DNA of 51,689 nucleotides from Candidatus Muiribacterium halophilum (GCA_002869225.1 PKTG01000083.1:23043-74731), one strand, 5' to 3'. Positions 16,249 to 25,576 are shown, counted from the stretch's first letter. Program-made: numbers and translations. The notes: generated from the sequence alone by a model not told the origin.

Positions 16249-17736
16249 TCTATCCAAAAGGCAGGGATTATCAACAGTATATTCCTGCCTTTTTTTTATC
16301 TTTATATCTCCCTTCATATCTACTGAAATAGAGATCGTTAAAACATCATCTTTTCTAAACAACAATTCTATTTTGTTTTCTTCAGTCTTTATATCTATCT
16401 TATCAAAAGTCTTTCTCACGTGAGGTCTTAAGGCTATTGCGTTATCATCATATTTTAATTTTCCATTTAATTCATGAAAAAGTTCATCCATTATTGCAAG
16501 ATCGTTTTCTTGATCAAAATATGATTTTATCTGAGCATTATCATCAACAATCATAAATATATCAGCCAATCTTATAAGAAAGTATTCTCTTTCCTGATAA
16601 CGTTTTCTGACCAAAGTGTTTTTTTCAAGTCTTAAAAGATCTAAAAACATATCCAGTTTATATATACCATTCCATAGATATCCCTCATCAGAAGATATCC
16701 CCGGACACCCAAATTCAAATAGATAGACATATAATATATCGAATAATTTTTTTTTGATCTCTGTTTTCAAATCAAGTTTATTGAGCTCTTTTACAAGTTC
16801 AGTCGTCTTCCTACTTATCCTTAATATTCTATCCGAACCCAGAAACTCTTGAAAATTATCAAAATCCGGTTCATAGAATTGATTTATATTCCCATTAAAA
16901 CTTTCACTTATCCATGAACTTATATGATTTTTTTTGGGTTTAGTATGTTTTTTTTGAACTTCTTCAGAAAAATTCAACTCATGAGGAAATGATGAGATCA
17001 GATTTTCATTTAAATATATATCTTTTAAAAATCTTTTGAATCTTTTATGTACACATTTATGATCCATTCCTCTTTCGTAGTTCCAGAGACCAAGAACCTC
17101 AGCATCCTCAGCATAAATAAAATCATTTCCACTATTTAAAAACCTTTTCATATCAAAAGTATTTTTCCCAAACATAAAAAAGGAATCTAAAACATAACGA
17201 GAGAATGGATGCTCCGGATATACAGATAGTTGATCATATCTATATACAACTTCATCATCAAAACATTCCCTTTCTGAAAAGGTGGATCTATAACCATGAT
17301 CTTTTATAGTTTCAAGGATATTCTCATCATAACAGCGTTCGGGTATCCAAAAATACTCACTTTTTTTTTCAGGAAACATCATCTCTTCGACTTCTTTATC
17401 GAGTATACCCATTATTCCCTGATTTAACATGCTATCAGCAAAAATAATATTATCTTTTTCCTTAAGAGTATTAAGTATATTTTTATCCTTTTGAAATCTT
17501 TCCATGCAAAGCATAAAATGTTTTGAAAAGTTTAAGACAAATTTTATATTCTGCTCTTTTTCTATTATTTTTAAAACAGGTCCATAACAGACCTCATATG
17601 CTACATTAAAATATTCAGTAGTTGATTGATTGAAATGAAGTACTATGGATATCCCGGTTGACTTTTTCTTAAAGAAAAGATCATAAAGTATACCAGGGAA
17701 TCTTTTTTTTATTTTTTCAATAATAGTCAATTGCAT
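16228..17736 (-). CDS. GH57-like glycoside hydrolase family protein (variant)
   Basis: About 502 residues from the ATG at 17736. GH57 landmarks are recognisable but altered. Motif 1 (HQP) is replaced by ISIVLHFNQS. Motif 3 appears as YFWIPERCYDE, with the nucleophile Glu kept. Motif 4 appears as FIYAEDAEVLGLW in place of the usual DGExxG form. The C-terminal half is helical as in GH57 enzymes. Members act on alpha-glucans (amylases, glucanotransferases, branching enzymes). The start is uncertain: an in-frame extension to 17862 exists but overlaps the divergent GT2 gene. It sits next to a GT2 and a canonical GH57, so it probably works in the same glucan pathway. Confidence 0.7.
   Translation of the reverse strand: MQLTIIEKIKKRFPGILYDLFFKKKSTGISIVLHFNQSTTEYFNVAYEVCYGPVLKIIEKEQNIKFVLNFSKHFMLCMERFQKDKNILNTLKEKDNIIFADSMLNQGIMGILDKEVEEMMFPEKKSEYFWIPERCYDENILETIKDHGYRSTFSERECFDDEVVYRYDQLSVYPEHPFSRYVLDSFFMFGKNTFDMKRFLNSGNDFIYAEDAEVLGLWNYERGMDHKCVHKRFKRFLKDIYLNENLISSFPHELNFSEEVQKKHTKPKKNHISSWISESFNGNINQFYEPDFDNFQEFLGSDRILRISRKTTELVKELNKLDLKTEIKKKLFDILYVYLFEFGCPGISSDEGYLWNGIYKLDMFLDLLRLEKNTLVRKRYQEREYFLIRLADIFMIVDDNAQIKSYFDQENDLAIMDELFHELNGKLKYDDNAIALRPHVRKTFDKIDIKTEENKIELLFRKDDVLTISISVDMKGDIKIKKRQEYTVDNPCLLDRLYFDDI
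16257..16297 (+). terminator. Rho-independent terminator inside convergent gene end
   Basis: AAAGGCAGG (16257-16265) pairs with CCTGCCTTT (16284-16292), followed by a run of T to 16297, immediately after the plus-strand gene ending at 16248. It lies within the last codons of the convergent GH57-like gene. Confidence 0.8.
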
Positions 17737-17744
17737 GTTATAAT
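17736..17744 (+). promoter_or_regulatory. Extended -10 element for GT2-GH57 operon
   Basis: TGTTATAAT, an extended -10 box (TGn-TATAAT), lies 17 nt before the ATG at 17762; a weak TTCAAT is 17 nt upstream of it. The surrounding GTTATAATGATAAC (17737-17750) is nearly symmetrical and may also serve the divergent gene. Confidence 0.5.
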
Positions 17745-17761
17745 GATAACAGAAGAAAATT

Positions 17762-18622
17762 ATGTTTTCTATTATAATACCTACATATAAGAGAGAAGTA
17801 CTACTTTCTAAATGCCTTTTATCTCTAAACAGACAATCTGATAGAGATTTTTTGGTATACATTGTAAACGATCATTATAAAAAACTGGATCAAATTGATA
17901 TCACAAAATATGATTTTTTTATAAAAATAATAGAAAACGGTCATAAAAATGGACCTGGATATTGTCGAAATCTTGCGCTTGATCATATAAACACAGATTA
18001 CTGTGTCTTTTTAGATGATGATTGTATTCCTCTTGATGGTTGGTCTGAAAATATAAATACATTAATAAAAGAAGAAAGACCTGAAATTGTAAAAGGAATA
18101 CAAATTTTTAATAAAAAAGATATTTTTTCTTTATATCATGATCTACAGATATGGGGCCTTAATACTATAGATGCTTTCTGCTCGACTTCAAACGTTCTAA
18201 TAAAGACAGATATCGCAAAAGGAACCTTGTTTGATCAAAGGTTCTCCTTTTCTTACGAAGATGTTGATTTTTTTCTACGGACCCAAAAAAAAATAAAATT
18301 AAGTAAGTTTTTTAAAGTCTTACATATAAAAAATGAAAATATACTCATTCTAATAAAAAAATCCTTCCTCTCCGGAAAAGGTAAGGCAGTATTTTTCATA
18401 AAACACGGTGATAAATATCCCTTTGAAAACAAGGACTCATTTGGCACTTCAAAGATCAGAAAATATATATCACAGCTCAAGAAATACATAGATCACTTAA
18501 GAAGATCATCTTCAGGATCATACAAACTGGTATTTTTTTTAATTATAGATATAATTAAGTTTATATCAAACAAAGTAGGTTTTTATTATGAAAAAAACAG
18601 GATTTATCTTTTCAATACATAA
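17762..18622 (+). CDS. GT2 family glycosyltransferase
   Basis: A 286-residue GT-A fold glycosyltransferase. It starts with FSIIIPTYKRE; the nucleotide-sugar site includes GPGYCRNLAL and the DxD-type motif FLDDDCIP; an acceptor-side FSYEDVDFFLR follows. Two hydrophobic segments near the C-terminus may dock it to the membrane. Members transfer sugars from NDP-sugars to glycans, lipids or proteins. The leader is short (about 11 nt). The next gene, GH57, begins inside its last 35 nt, so the two are coupled. The acceptor is not evident. Confidence 0.85.
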   Translation: MFSIIIPTYKREVLLSKCLLSLNRQSDRDFLVYIVNDHYKKLDQIDITKYDFFIKIIENGHKNGPGYCRNLALDHINTDYCVFLDDDCIPLDGWSENINTLIKEERPEIVKGIQIFNKKDIFSLYHDLQIWGLNTIDAFCSTSNVLIKTDIAKGTLFDQRFSFSYEDVDFFLRTQKKIKLSKFFKVLHIKNENILILIKKSFLSGKGKAVFFIKHGDKYPFENKDSFGTSKIRKYISQLKKYIDHLRRSSSGSYKLVFFLIIDIIKFISNKVGFYYEKNRIYLFNT

Positions 18623-20450
18623 TCATCAACCTTTTGGAAATTTTGATGATGTTATAGAAAGCTGTTTCAGAAGGTCTTACAGACCATTAATTGATACACT
18701 TTCAGAAACACCTTTTGTAAAGACGGTACTTCACATTTCAGGTCCGCTTCTGATCTGGCTTAAAAAAAATCATACTGAACATATTGAAAAGATTACACTC
18801 CTAATAAAAAAAGGGCAGTTGGAACTTCTGGGTGGTACTTTTTCAGAAGCAGTTATATCAACCCTTCCCGAAGAGGATAGAATACTCCAGATCGAGATGT
18901 ATAAAAACCTTATCAGTGATATATTTTCTAAGGATATAAACTTAAAAGGATTCTGGCTTACTGAAAGAGTCTTTACTCCTGATGTTATCAAAACACTATG
19001 TTCTGCTGGATATAAGTATACCTTTCTAGATGATACGCACATCAAAAAATCCGGTTCTTCTTTAGATCAACCTGTATATTTATCGAGATATTTGAATCAT
19101 GAACTTTTAATATTACCTATAAATAGGTTTCTTAGATATGAGTTTCCTTTTAAAGATTCTGATGAGATCATAAAGAAGATAAAGAAACATAAGACGGTAA
19201 TACATGCAGATGACGGAGAAAAATTAGGCGACTGGCCAGGTATGTATGATTATCTATACAAAGAAAAAAGACTCTCAAAACTTTTTTGTGATTTACGTGA
19301 TGAGGATATTGATTTTATTTTTCCTGATACTCTTATTAAAGAAAATCCTGATCCAAAAGAGATATTCATTCCCTATAGTTCCTATGACAGTATGAATAAA
19401 TGGTCAATGAATACAGGATCATTAATAAAAATACACAGAGAATACGACAGAGATAGAATAAAAAATGATGATAGTACATTCTATACAGGAAATTATTTTA
19501 ATTTTTTCATAAAATATTCGGAAAGTGGTACTATATATAAAAAAAATCTGTTTTTTAGTTCACTTTTTCATCATGATGAGAAAATAAAGGAAGAACTTCT
19601 TCGATCACAATGTTGTTGTGGATATTGGCATGGTGTTTTTGGAGGAATCTATCTTCCTCATATGAGAGATGCCATCAACCTCGGTAATATATATGCAGAA
19701 AACTCTCTACCGGAAGGAATCACCAAAATAGATAAAGAAATGATTGTTTTAAAAAAAGGTGGGTTATCAGCTACCATAAAGAGAAAAGGTGCATGTTTAA
19801 GTTCAATCAACAGTTTTAAAAAAAGATTAAATATATTAAATACGATCACAAGAAGACCTGAGTTTTATCATAGCGATATAAGAGAACACATCTATTACGA
19901 CCTTGATGACAGAATATCGATCTCTGAATATGTTGTAAGTCAAAGAGTAACAAAACAGAATTATTTAAAGAACAACTTCGGAATACAGGGAAACTTTAAG
20001 AACTGTTTGTTTGAGATCTCAAACATCGAAGAACAACAGATAACATTTTATGCAAAACAAAAGTGTCTTATATGTGATGAGCTTGTTGATATAAAACTCA
20101 CAAAAACTTTCTTCTTTGAGAAAGATACTTTCTGCATAAATTTTAAGATAGAAAAAAGCAAACCAGTTGAAGATGAAAACACATACCTTATGACAGAACT
20201 CAACTTTCATAATGTATATGAAAAATCATCAGGAATGGAAACAGAGACGACCGATAGAATAATAATGAATTCTAAGGAACACGGCGAGGTTATCCTGGAT
20301 CTTTCTGATGAACTATATACATTGAACAGCCAAATTAAAACAGATTCTATATATCATCAGAAAAACGAAAAGATACTTCAGAGTAATACGATAGTATTAT
20401 TTATACCAATAAATAAAGAAGGTATGACTCTAAGGCTTGCTCAAAAATAA
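18588..20450 (+). CDS. GH57 4-alpha-glucanotransferase/alpha-amylase
   Basis: A 620-residue enzyme. All five GH57 motifs are visible: HNHQP (residues 11-15), LLGGTFSEA (about 81-88), GFWLTERVF with nucleophile Glu126, HADDGEKLGDW (about 206-216, acid/base Asp region), and a Trp-His-Gly-containing block YWHGVFGGIYLPH near residue 350. The rest is a beta-rich C-terminal domain of DUF1925/1926 type seen in amylase/glucanotransferases. It is cytoplasmic (no signal peptide) and acts in glycogen-like glucan turnover. AGGT precedes the ATG. No terminator is evident before the convergent receiver gene. Confidence 0.9.
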   Translation: MKKTGFIFSIHNHQPFGNFDDVIESCFRRSYRPLIDTLSETPFVKTVLHISGPLLIWLKKNHTEHIEKITLLIKKGQLELLGGTFSEAVISTLPEEDRILQIEMYKNLISDIFSKDINLKGFWLTERVFTPDVIKTLCSAGYKYTFLDDTHIKKSGSSLDQPVYLSRYLNHELLILPINRFLRYEFPFKDSDEIIKKIKKHKTVIHADDGEKLGDWPGMYDYLYKEKRLSKLFCDLRDEDIDFIFPDTLIKENPDPKEIFIPYSSYDSMNKWSMNTGSLIKIHREYDRDRIKNDDSTFYTGNYFNFFIKYSESGTIYKKNLFFSSLFHHDEKIKEELLRSQCCCGYWHGVFGGIYLPHMRDAINLGNIYAENSLPEGITKIDKEMIVLKKGGLSATIKRKGACLSSINSFKKRLNILNTITRRPEFYHSDIREHIYYDLDDRISISEYVVSQRVTKQNYLKNNFGIQGNFKNCLFEISNIEEQQITFYAKQKCLICDELVDIKLTKTFFFEKDTFCINFKIEKSKPVEDENTYLMTELNFHNVYEKSSGMETETTDRIIMNSKEHGEVILDLSDELYTLNSQIKTDSIYHQKNEKILQSNTIVLFIPINKEGMTLRLAQK

Positions 20451-20454
20451 AGCG

Positions 20455-20856
20455 TTAATCTTTTTTTATTACATCATCGATTTTTTTTAAAATATCTTTG
20501 ATCCTAAAAGGTTTTGCGATATATCCATCAAATCCTGCTTCAAGACATCGTTCTTCATCTCCTGCCATAGCATGAGCTGTAAGAGCAAATACATACATGG
20601 GGTCTTTCTGACCTTTCTCTTCTAGCTTTCTCAATTCTTTAATTGCAGCTATTCCATCCATTACGGGCATCTGTATATCCATAAGTACAAGGGATATATC
20701 TTTTTCTGATCCCAATATATCCAAAGCTTCTTTTCCATCTCTTGCCTGCAACACATTATAATCAGCTTTATTTAGAAAAGTTGTTAAAAATATAATATTT
20801 TCTTCAGTATCCTCGACTATAAGAATCTTTTGACCATTACCCTTTATAAGATCCAT
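20455..20856 (-). CDS. Single-domain response regulator
   Basis: A 133-residue receiver with acceptor Asp60 in VLMDIQMPVMDG, acidic pocket VED (residues 14-16), Thr/Ala in ALTAHAMAGDE and Lys in AKPF. No output domain, so it probably relays phosphate. It overlaps the preceding hybrid kinase by 20 nt. Sequence, including the AHAMA segment, resembles the receiver fused to the hybrid kinase at 11371, indicating paralogy. Confidence 0.9.
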   Translation of the reverse strand: MDLIKGNGQKILIVEDTEENIIFLTTFLNKADYNVLQARDGKEALDILGSEKDISLVLMDIQMPVMDGIAAIKELRKLEEKGQKDPMYVFALTAHAMAGDEERCLEAGFDGYIAKPFRIKDILKKIDDVIKKD

Positions 20857-22069
20857 TCACATGCTCCTTTTCAAAATTTCTTTTATTAAATCTTATACTA
20901 AATTCTGATCCCTGACCATATTCAGAATCAAAATAAATTTTTCCGTTGAGTAGATTAGCTAGTCTTTGCGATATAGTAAGACCCAGACCCGCCCCTCCAT
21001 ATTTTCTTGTATGTGAGGAATCCACCTGCGAGAAGTTTTTAAATATCATATCTTTTTTTTCTTCCGGGATTCCTATTCCAGTATCACTAACCGTAATACG
21101 TATTTCTTCATCCTCTTCCTTAAGAATCAAATTCACCTCACCTACACTCGTGAACTTATGAGCATTTGATACAATATTATTTATTATTTGTCTTAATCTT
21201 ACTTTATCCGTAAAAAGTTCTATTCCAATATCTGCTTCCAATTTAAAATCAAGCTCTTTCTCAATAAAATACGGTTTAAAAGAACTGTATATATTCTCAA
21301 CAAGTCTTGATACATCGATCTTTTCTTTTTTTACCTGTAGTTGGTTTGTCTCTATTTTTGCAAGATCCATAATATCGTTTATAAGTACAAGAAGATGGTC
21401 TGATGATCTCTTTATAAACCTGAGATAATCTCTTTGATCTTCTCTAAGCTCAGTCTCTTCTAAAAGTTCAGCAAAACCGACTATACTAGTCATAGGCGTT
21501 CTTATCTCATGAGACATATTTGCAAGAAACTCTGATTTAAGTCTATCCGCCGCCTCAGCTTCTTCCTTAGCTTTTTTCATTGCTTCTTCAGCTTTTTTTC
21601 TAATCGTTATCTCTTTTTCAAGTTCTTTGGTCCTTTCCTTAACAAGTTTCTCAAGATTCTCACTATACCTCTTATTTTCAGACAAAAGTCTTTTTCTATC
21701 GAGATTTCTTTCAATAATAAGAAGCACCTCATTCATATCGTTGACAGGTTTAGATATATAATCCCAGGCACCTTCTCTAACGGCTTCTATAGCATCCTTT
21801 ACAACGCCGGTTCCAGACACTACTATTACAGGAGTTTCAGGAGAAACGGATTTTATCTCTCTGATAACCTCTATACCTCCTTTTTTGGGCATTCTCAAAT
21901 CTACAAGCACGATATCAGGATAGTTTTCTTTAAATCTCTCCAGACCAATCTCGCCGTTTTCAGCTTCAAATACCTGAAATTCATAATCCTCAAGAAAAAA
22001 TCTCATATTCCTTCGAATTATGTTCTCATCATCTATAAGAAGTACTTTTCTTATCGAATCGTCAATCAT
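20837..22069 (-). CDS. REC-HisKA-HATPase hybrid kinase
   Basis: A 410-residue soluble protein. An N-terminal receiver (Asp57 in VLVDLRMPKKGG) is followed by a coiled coil (about residues 130-175), HisKA with His187 in NMSHEIRTPM, and an HATPase domain (NIVSNAHKF, DTGIGIPEEK, YGGAGLGLTIS). The kinase has no sensor of its own and is probably driven by phosphorylation of its receiver or by partners. It overlaps the receiver genes on both sides (8 and 20 nt). The HisKA segment is very similar to that of the kinase at 11371. Confidence 0.92.
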   Translation of the reverse strand: MIDDSIRKVLLIDDENIIRRNMRFFLEDYEFQVFEAENGEIGLERFKENYPDIVLVDLRMPKKGGIEVIREIKSVSPETPVIVVSGTGVVKDAIEAVREGAWDYISKPVNDMNEVLLIIERNLDRKRLLSENKRYSENLEKLVKERTKELEKEITIRKKAEEAMKKAKEEAEAADRLKSEFLANMSHEIRTPMTSIVGFAELLEETELREDQRDYLRFIKRSSDHLLVLINDIMDLAKIETNQLQVKKEKIDVSRLVENIYSSFKPYFIEKELDFKLEADIGIELFTDKVRLRQIINNIVSNAHKFTSVGEVNLILKEEDEEIRITVSDTGIGIPEEKKDMIFKNFSQVDSSHTRKYGGAGLGLTISQRLANLLNGKIYFDSEYGQGSEFSIRFNKRNFEKEHVNGSYKG

Positions 22070-22439
22070 TTATAAGTTCCTTTATTTCCTCTACAAAAGT
22101 GTTCATATCTCTTATTGGTTTCATAAAGAGTTCTTTTTTAGTTATACCTAAGTCTTTAAGTTTTTGATTCAAAGAAAAATTTGTTGAACCCGTATGTATT
22201 ATAAATTTTGTATTTGGCGACATCTCGTTTGTCTTTATAATGAACTGTGAACCGTCTATACCCGGCAATCTCATATCTACAATAGCAATATCATATGAGT
22301 TGTCTTCAATTCTTTTCAGACCCTCTTCAGCATCCTTTACAGAATCTACAAGAAAATCCTCATCCTCAAGAAAAGCCACAAGATTCTCTCGAACTATGGA
22401 ATCGTCATCGACTATAAGTATTCTAGTTTTATTTTCCAT
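22062..22439 (-). CDS. Single-domain response regulator (variant)
   Basis: A 125-residue receiver with DDD acidic pocket (residues 11-13) and acceptor Asp55 in IVDMRLPGIDG. The Thr/Ser position reads IIHTGSTNFS and the conserved Lys is in FMKPI. No output domain. It sits between the two kinases of the cluster and overlaps the upstream kinase by 11 nt. Probably a shuttle between the PAS kinase and the hybrid kinase. Confidence 0.88.
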   Translation of the reverse strand: MENKTRILIVDDDSIVRENLVAFLEDEDFLVDSVKDAEEGLKRIEDNSYDIAIVDMRLPGIDGSQFIIKTNEMSPNTKFIIHTGSTNFSLNQKLKDLGITKKELFMKPIRDMNTFVEEIKELIND

Positions 22440-24174
22440 TTTTTCTTCCTCCAGGAAGGATTATAGTAAAACGTGTTCCTTCCATCTCTCCTGTTGATAC
22501 GTATATATCACCGCCATGATGCTCTTTTATTATAAAATAAGATACTGAAAGCCCAAGTCCTGTACCTTCTCCTGCCTCTTTTGTAGTAAAAAACGGTTCG
22601 AATATCCGTGTTTTTAAGGTCTCATCTATACCAGGTCCATTATCTTCAACCTCTATAAATATTTTATCATCTTTTCTTTTTGTAATAAAGTTTATTCTTC
22701 CATCGTCCTTTCTATGTGAAAAGACGGCATGAGCAGCGTTTATAACAAGATTCAAAAGCACCTGTTCTATCTCTGTATCAACACAGTGAAGCATTATATC
22801 TTCTTCTACCTTACTCATATCAACCTGTATTTTTTTAAAATCAACTTTTTTTGAAAGGTCAAATTCGTTAGAGGCAAGTTCATAAACTCTTTCTATAAGC
22901 TCTTTTAATATTATCTGTTTTCTTTCACCAGCGGATTTACCTGAAAACTGAAGCATGTTAGAGATTATGTTAGCAGCTCTGAAACCGGATTCTTCTATTC
23001 CGTCAAGAAAAAGATCTATTTTTCTATCATCTAGAAAATCATTGAGTTTTATAAGATCGATATCAAATCTTTCCGCGGCCGCTATATTTTTAGCAAAATC
23101 AGGCGACAACCTTCTCTTTATGTTCTGTACTCCTTGAAGGATACCACTTATAGGATTATTGATCTCATGAGCCATCCCTGCTGCAAGACCACCTACCGAT
23201 ATCATCTTCTCATTTTGAATCATCATCTCCTGAAGATGTATTCTCTCACTTATATCACTAAGTATCAGCACATATCCATCTTTTATATTTTCATCTAATT
23301 TATATATTAACACTTCAAGAATAAGATCGTTCCTACCATTAATAAGACCCTTTACCCTATCCATCTTTACAACACTATTTTCTTTATCGCAACTTGTTAG
23401 AGCATTTTGAATGATGTGGGATTCAATTATATCTCTAAGATCCTTTCCTAAAGCTTTTTCTTCAGGTATTCCTGTTATCTCAGAAGCTTTTACATTCCAC
23501 TCGTTTATCTTATAATCCTTATCTATACCAATAAGCATGGATGGCATAGACGATATTATATTGTCTAAGAAATCTTTAGTATAAGCAAGATCATCCCTTG
23601 TTTTCTTTTCTTCTGTGATATCCCTGAAAACCGTTGTAAAGAAATCTTTCTGATTCTTAAAAACAAATACATCAAACCATTTATCAAATGCCACTGAATA
23701 ATTTTGAAATCTTTCAGATTTTCCAGTCTTTACTATCTCTCCATACTTTTTTATCCAGAATTTTTCAGTTTCAGGCAACGTTTCAAGGACTGTTTTTCCA
23801 AGAACGTCACTGTTAAGACCAGTTAAGTTTTTGAATTCTTCATTTATATCAGTAAATATATAATCTACTGGCTGACCTTTTTCATCAAATATCATCCTGT
23901 GAGTAGCGATAGCAAGAATAGATTCTTTAAAGATATTCTTGTAGAAATCCTTTTGTTCAGATGAAATATTTATATGATATAACTCCTCAGATGTCTTTAT
24001 CTTTTTAACATCAACTTTATATTTTTTTCCTTTTATCTCTAAAGAATAATTTTTTTCATTTTTTTGATTAAATTCTGATATATCAAACACAACAAAATCT
24101 AAAGGACTTAAGCCCTTTGAGAAGTTGCCAGAAGATGATAATATATTATTTTTATTATCCATTAAAAAGTTCAT
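22429..24174 (-). CDS. PAS-PAS sensor histidine kinase
   Basis: A 581-residue soluble kinase. Two PAS domains (about residues 85-190 and 200-310) precede the HisKA domain, with His336 in GLAAGMAHEINNPISG (NtrB-like). The HATPase domain has NLVINAAHAV, EDNGPGI and GEGTGLGLSVSY. No membrane helices, so a cytosolic signal is sensed. AGGTG precedes the ATG by about 7 nt. It is the first gene of the four-gene signalling operon. Confidence 0.92.
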   Translation of the reverse strand: MNFLMDNKNNILSSSGNFSKGLSPLDFVVFDISEFNQKNEKNYSLEIKGKKYKVDVKKIKTSEELYHINISSEQKDFYKNIFKESILAIATHRMIFDEKGQPVDYIFTDINEEFKNLTGLNSDVLGKTVLETLPETEKFWIKKYGEIVKTGKSERFQNYSVAFDKWFDVFVFKNQKDFFTTVFRDITEEKKTRDDLAYTKDFLDNIISSMPSMLIGIDKDYKINEWNVKASEITGIPEEKALGKDLRDIIESHIIQNALTSCDKENSVVKMDRVKGLINGRNDLILEVLIYKLDENIKDGYVLILSDISERIHLQEMMIQNEKMISVGGLAAGMAHEINNPISGILQGVQNIKRRLSPDFAKNIAAAERFDIDLIKLNDFLDDRKIDLFLDGIEESGFRAANIISNMLQFSGKSAGERKQIILKELIERVYELASNEFDLSKKVDFKKIQVDMSKVEEDIMLHCVDTEIEQVLLNLVINAAHAVFSHRKDDGRINFITKRKDDKIFIEVEDNGPGIDETLKTRIFEPFFTTKEAGEGTGLGLSVSYFIIKEHHGGDIYVSTGEMEGTRFTIILPGGRKNGK

Positions 24175-24219
24175 ATCTTTACACCTAAAGCATATTATAT
24201 ATTATTTTCTTAAAAAATG

Positions 24220-24690
24220 CTAAAGAAATTGAACAAGAATATGTCTCACTTTTGAGACAAATATAGATTCACACCCTAACTCCTTATACAGGATAGATTC
24301 AGGAGTCTGGATATTCTTTGACAAATATGAGGATATTCCCCCAGGAACACTTGCACAGTATACCCCCATATTTCTAAGGATTTTAACCAAAGATTCATCT
24401 CTTTTTCCTTTTCCAATAAATAATCTTACACCTCTTTCTTTTGCAAACCACAAGGTAAAAGGATCCATTCTTGAAGAAGTTGTTGGACCAAGTATTCCAG
24501 AACGAAGTGGTCCTGCATAAAAGATAGCTTTATTATTAAAATCGATTATCTTTTCATTATTTTGAATAAACCTTTTGTGTGCTGTATCTCTCATTATTAT
24601 TATTTCACCAGTAATATAATAAAACCCTCCTGCTAAAGGTATCTTTTTGTTTTTATAGATATCTTCTATTAATATTCTTTTCAAAGACAT
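24220..24690 (-). CDS. Class I fumarate hydratase, beta subunit (C-terminal domain)
   Basis: A 156-residue protein of the Fe-S hydro-lyase beta family. Diagnostic motif: YAGPLRSGILGPTTSSRMD. Together with the upstream alpha subunit it forms a [4Fe-4S] enzyme interconverting fumarate and malate (tartrate dehydratase is the other possibility). GGAG sits 7 nt before a TTG at 24684 but only 1 nt before the ATG at 24690, so the true start may be the TTG. It follows the alpha gene by 6 nt. Confidence 0.88.
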   Translation of the reverse strand: MSLKRILIEDIYKNKKIPLAGGFYYITGEIIIMRDTAHKRFIQNNEKIIDFNNKAIFYAGPLRSGILGPTTSSRMDPFTLWFAKERGVRLFIGKGKRDESLVKILRNMGVYCASVPGGISSYLSKNIQTPESILYKELGCESIFVSKVRHILVQFL

Positions 24691-24696
24691 ACTCCA

Positions 24697-25512
24697 TTAG
24701 ATTTTTAGTCTTATAATTCCTCTTCTAAACTGATGACAACAAACCGATATAGCAACAAAAAGTGATGCTATATGAAAAGGTTTTTTAACTATTTTCAAAC
24801 CAAGAGCTGTCTTACCAAAACCCGTTCCAAATACACCCACATCAAGAGCGTTTATTCTCTTAAGTACTTTTTTTTCAAGTTCATCCATATTAATAAGATC
24901 AATATCAAGCAAGGCTATTCTCGATGAAACAACAGATGTTTCCATCGAACCACCAATGCATATACCAGCAAAATAGGGTGGACATCCACGATCTGAGATA
25001 GATTTAAAATGTTCTACTATTCTTTCGATCACATCATCGATATTAGAAGAAGGTAACATATTTAAAAGAGTTGACACATTTTCGCTCCCACCACCTTTTA
25101 CTAAAAACTTAATAGTCAGCTCTTTTTGTTTTGTAGGAAAATAAAGAAAAGAACAGGGCAGATTTCCTTCGATTTTTTTCCCTGAAAAATCTCTTACAGA
25201 GTCCCTGAAACTGTTCTTAATATAAATATCTTTTACCGCTTCGGTTATTGTATTCTCTATATCATAAAAAGAATCGAACTTTTCAGGAAAATATATATAA
25301 AAATTTAAAATACCGGTGTCCTGACAAAGTGGAGTGTTGTTGAAAGAAGCTATTTTTTCATTTTTAATTATCTTTCTTAAAAAAAATCTTTCTTTTGAGC
25401 ATTTACTTTCATCTATCTCTCTTTGAATAAGATCAATATAATCTGTATTATGCTTTATATTTGCTTTTTTTAAAGCTTTTGATACCTCTATATAGAGTTT
25501 TTCATTATCCAT
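24697..25512 (-). CDS. Class I fumarate hydratase, alpha subunit
   Basis: A 271-residue N-terminal-type subunit. Cluster cysteines are visible in PLCQDTG and GCPPYFAGICIGG, and a loop with GGGSENVS also matches the Fe-S hydro-lyase alpha family. The two-gene arrangement is typical of anaerobes and archaea. The start at 25512 has no ribosome site, and the -10 box ends 6 nt upstream, so a leaderless transcript is likely. Divergent from the PilZ gene. Confidence 0.88.
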   Translation of the reverse strand: MDNEKLYIEVSKALKKANIKHNTDYIDLIQREIDESKCSKERFFLRKIIKNEKIASFNNTPLCQDTGILNFYIYFPEKFDSFYDIENTITEAVKDIYIKNSFRDSVRDFSGKKIEGNLPCSFLYFPTKQKELTIKFLVKGGGSENVSTLLNMLPSSNIDDVIERIVEHFKSISDRGCPPYFAGICIGGSMETSVVSSRIALLDIDLINMDELEKKVLKRINALDVGVFGTGFGKTALGLKIVKKPFHIASLFVAISVCCHQFRRGIIRLKI

Positions 25513-25518
25513 ATATGA

Positions 25519-25547
25519 ATAATACAATCGAAATCATTTATGTTCAA
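25519..25547 (-). promoter_or_regulatory. Promoter of fumarase operon, leaderless
   Basis: On the minus strand TTGAAC (25547-25542), a 17-nt spacer, TATTAT (25524-25519), then 6 nt to the ATG at 25512. Confidence 0.6.
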
Positions 25548-25548
25548 C

Positions 25549-25576
25549 TTGAAAAATATAAAAATACTGTTAAAAT
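25549..25576 (+). promoter_or_regulatory. Promoter of PilZ gene, leaderless
   Basis: TTGAAA at 25549-25554, a 16-nt spacer, TAAAAT at 25571-25576, then 8 nt to the ATG at 25585. It lies back to back with the fumarase promoter (the -35 boxes are 1 nt apart). Confidence 0.5.

Noticed and set aside
17736-17862. Longer N-terminus for the GH57-like protein (start at 17862)
   Set aside because: It would overlap the GT2 gene by 101 nt, the extra residues match nothing in GH57, and the HQP-equivalent motif already sits at a normal distance from the ATG at 17736.
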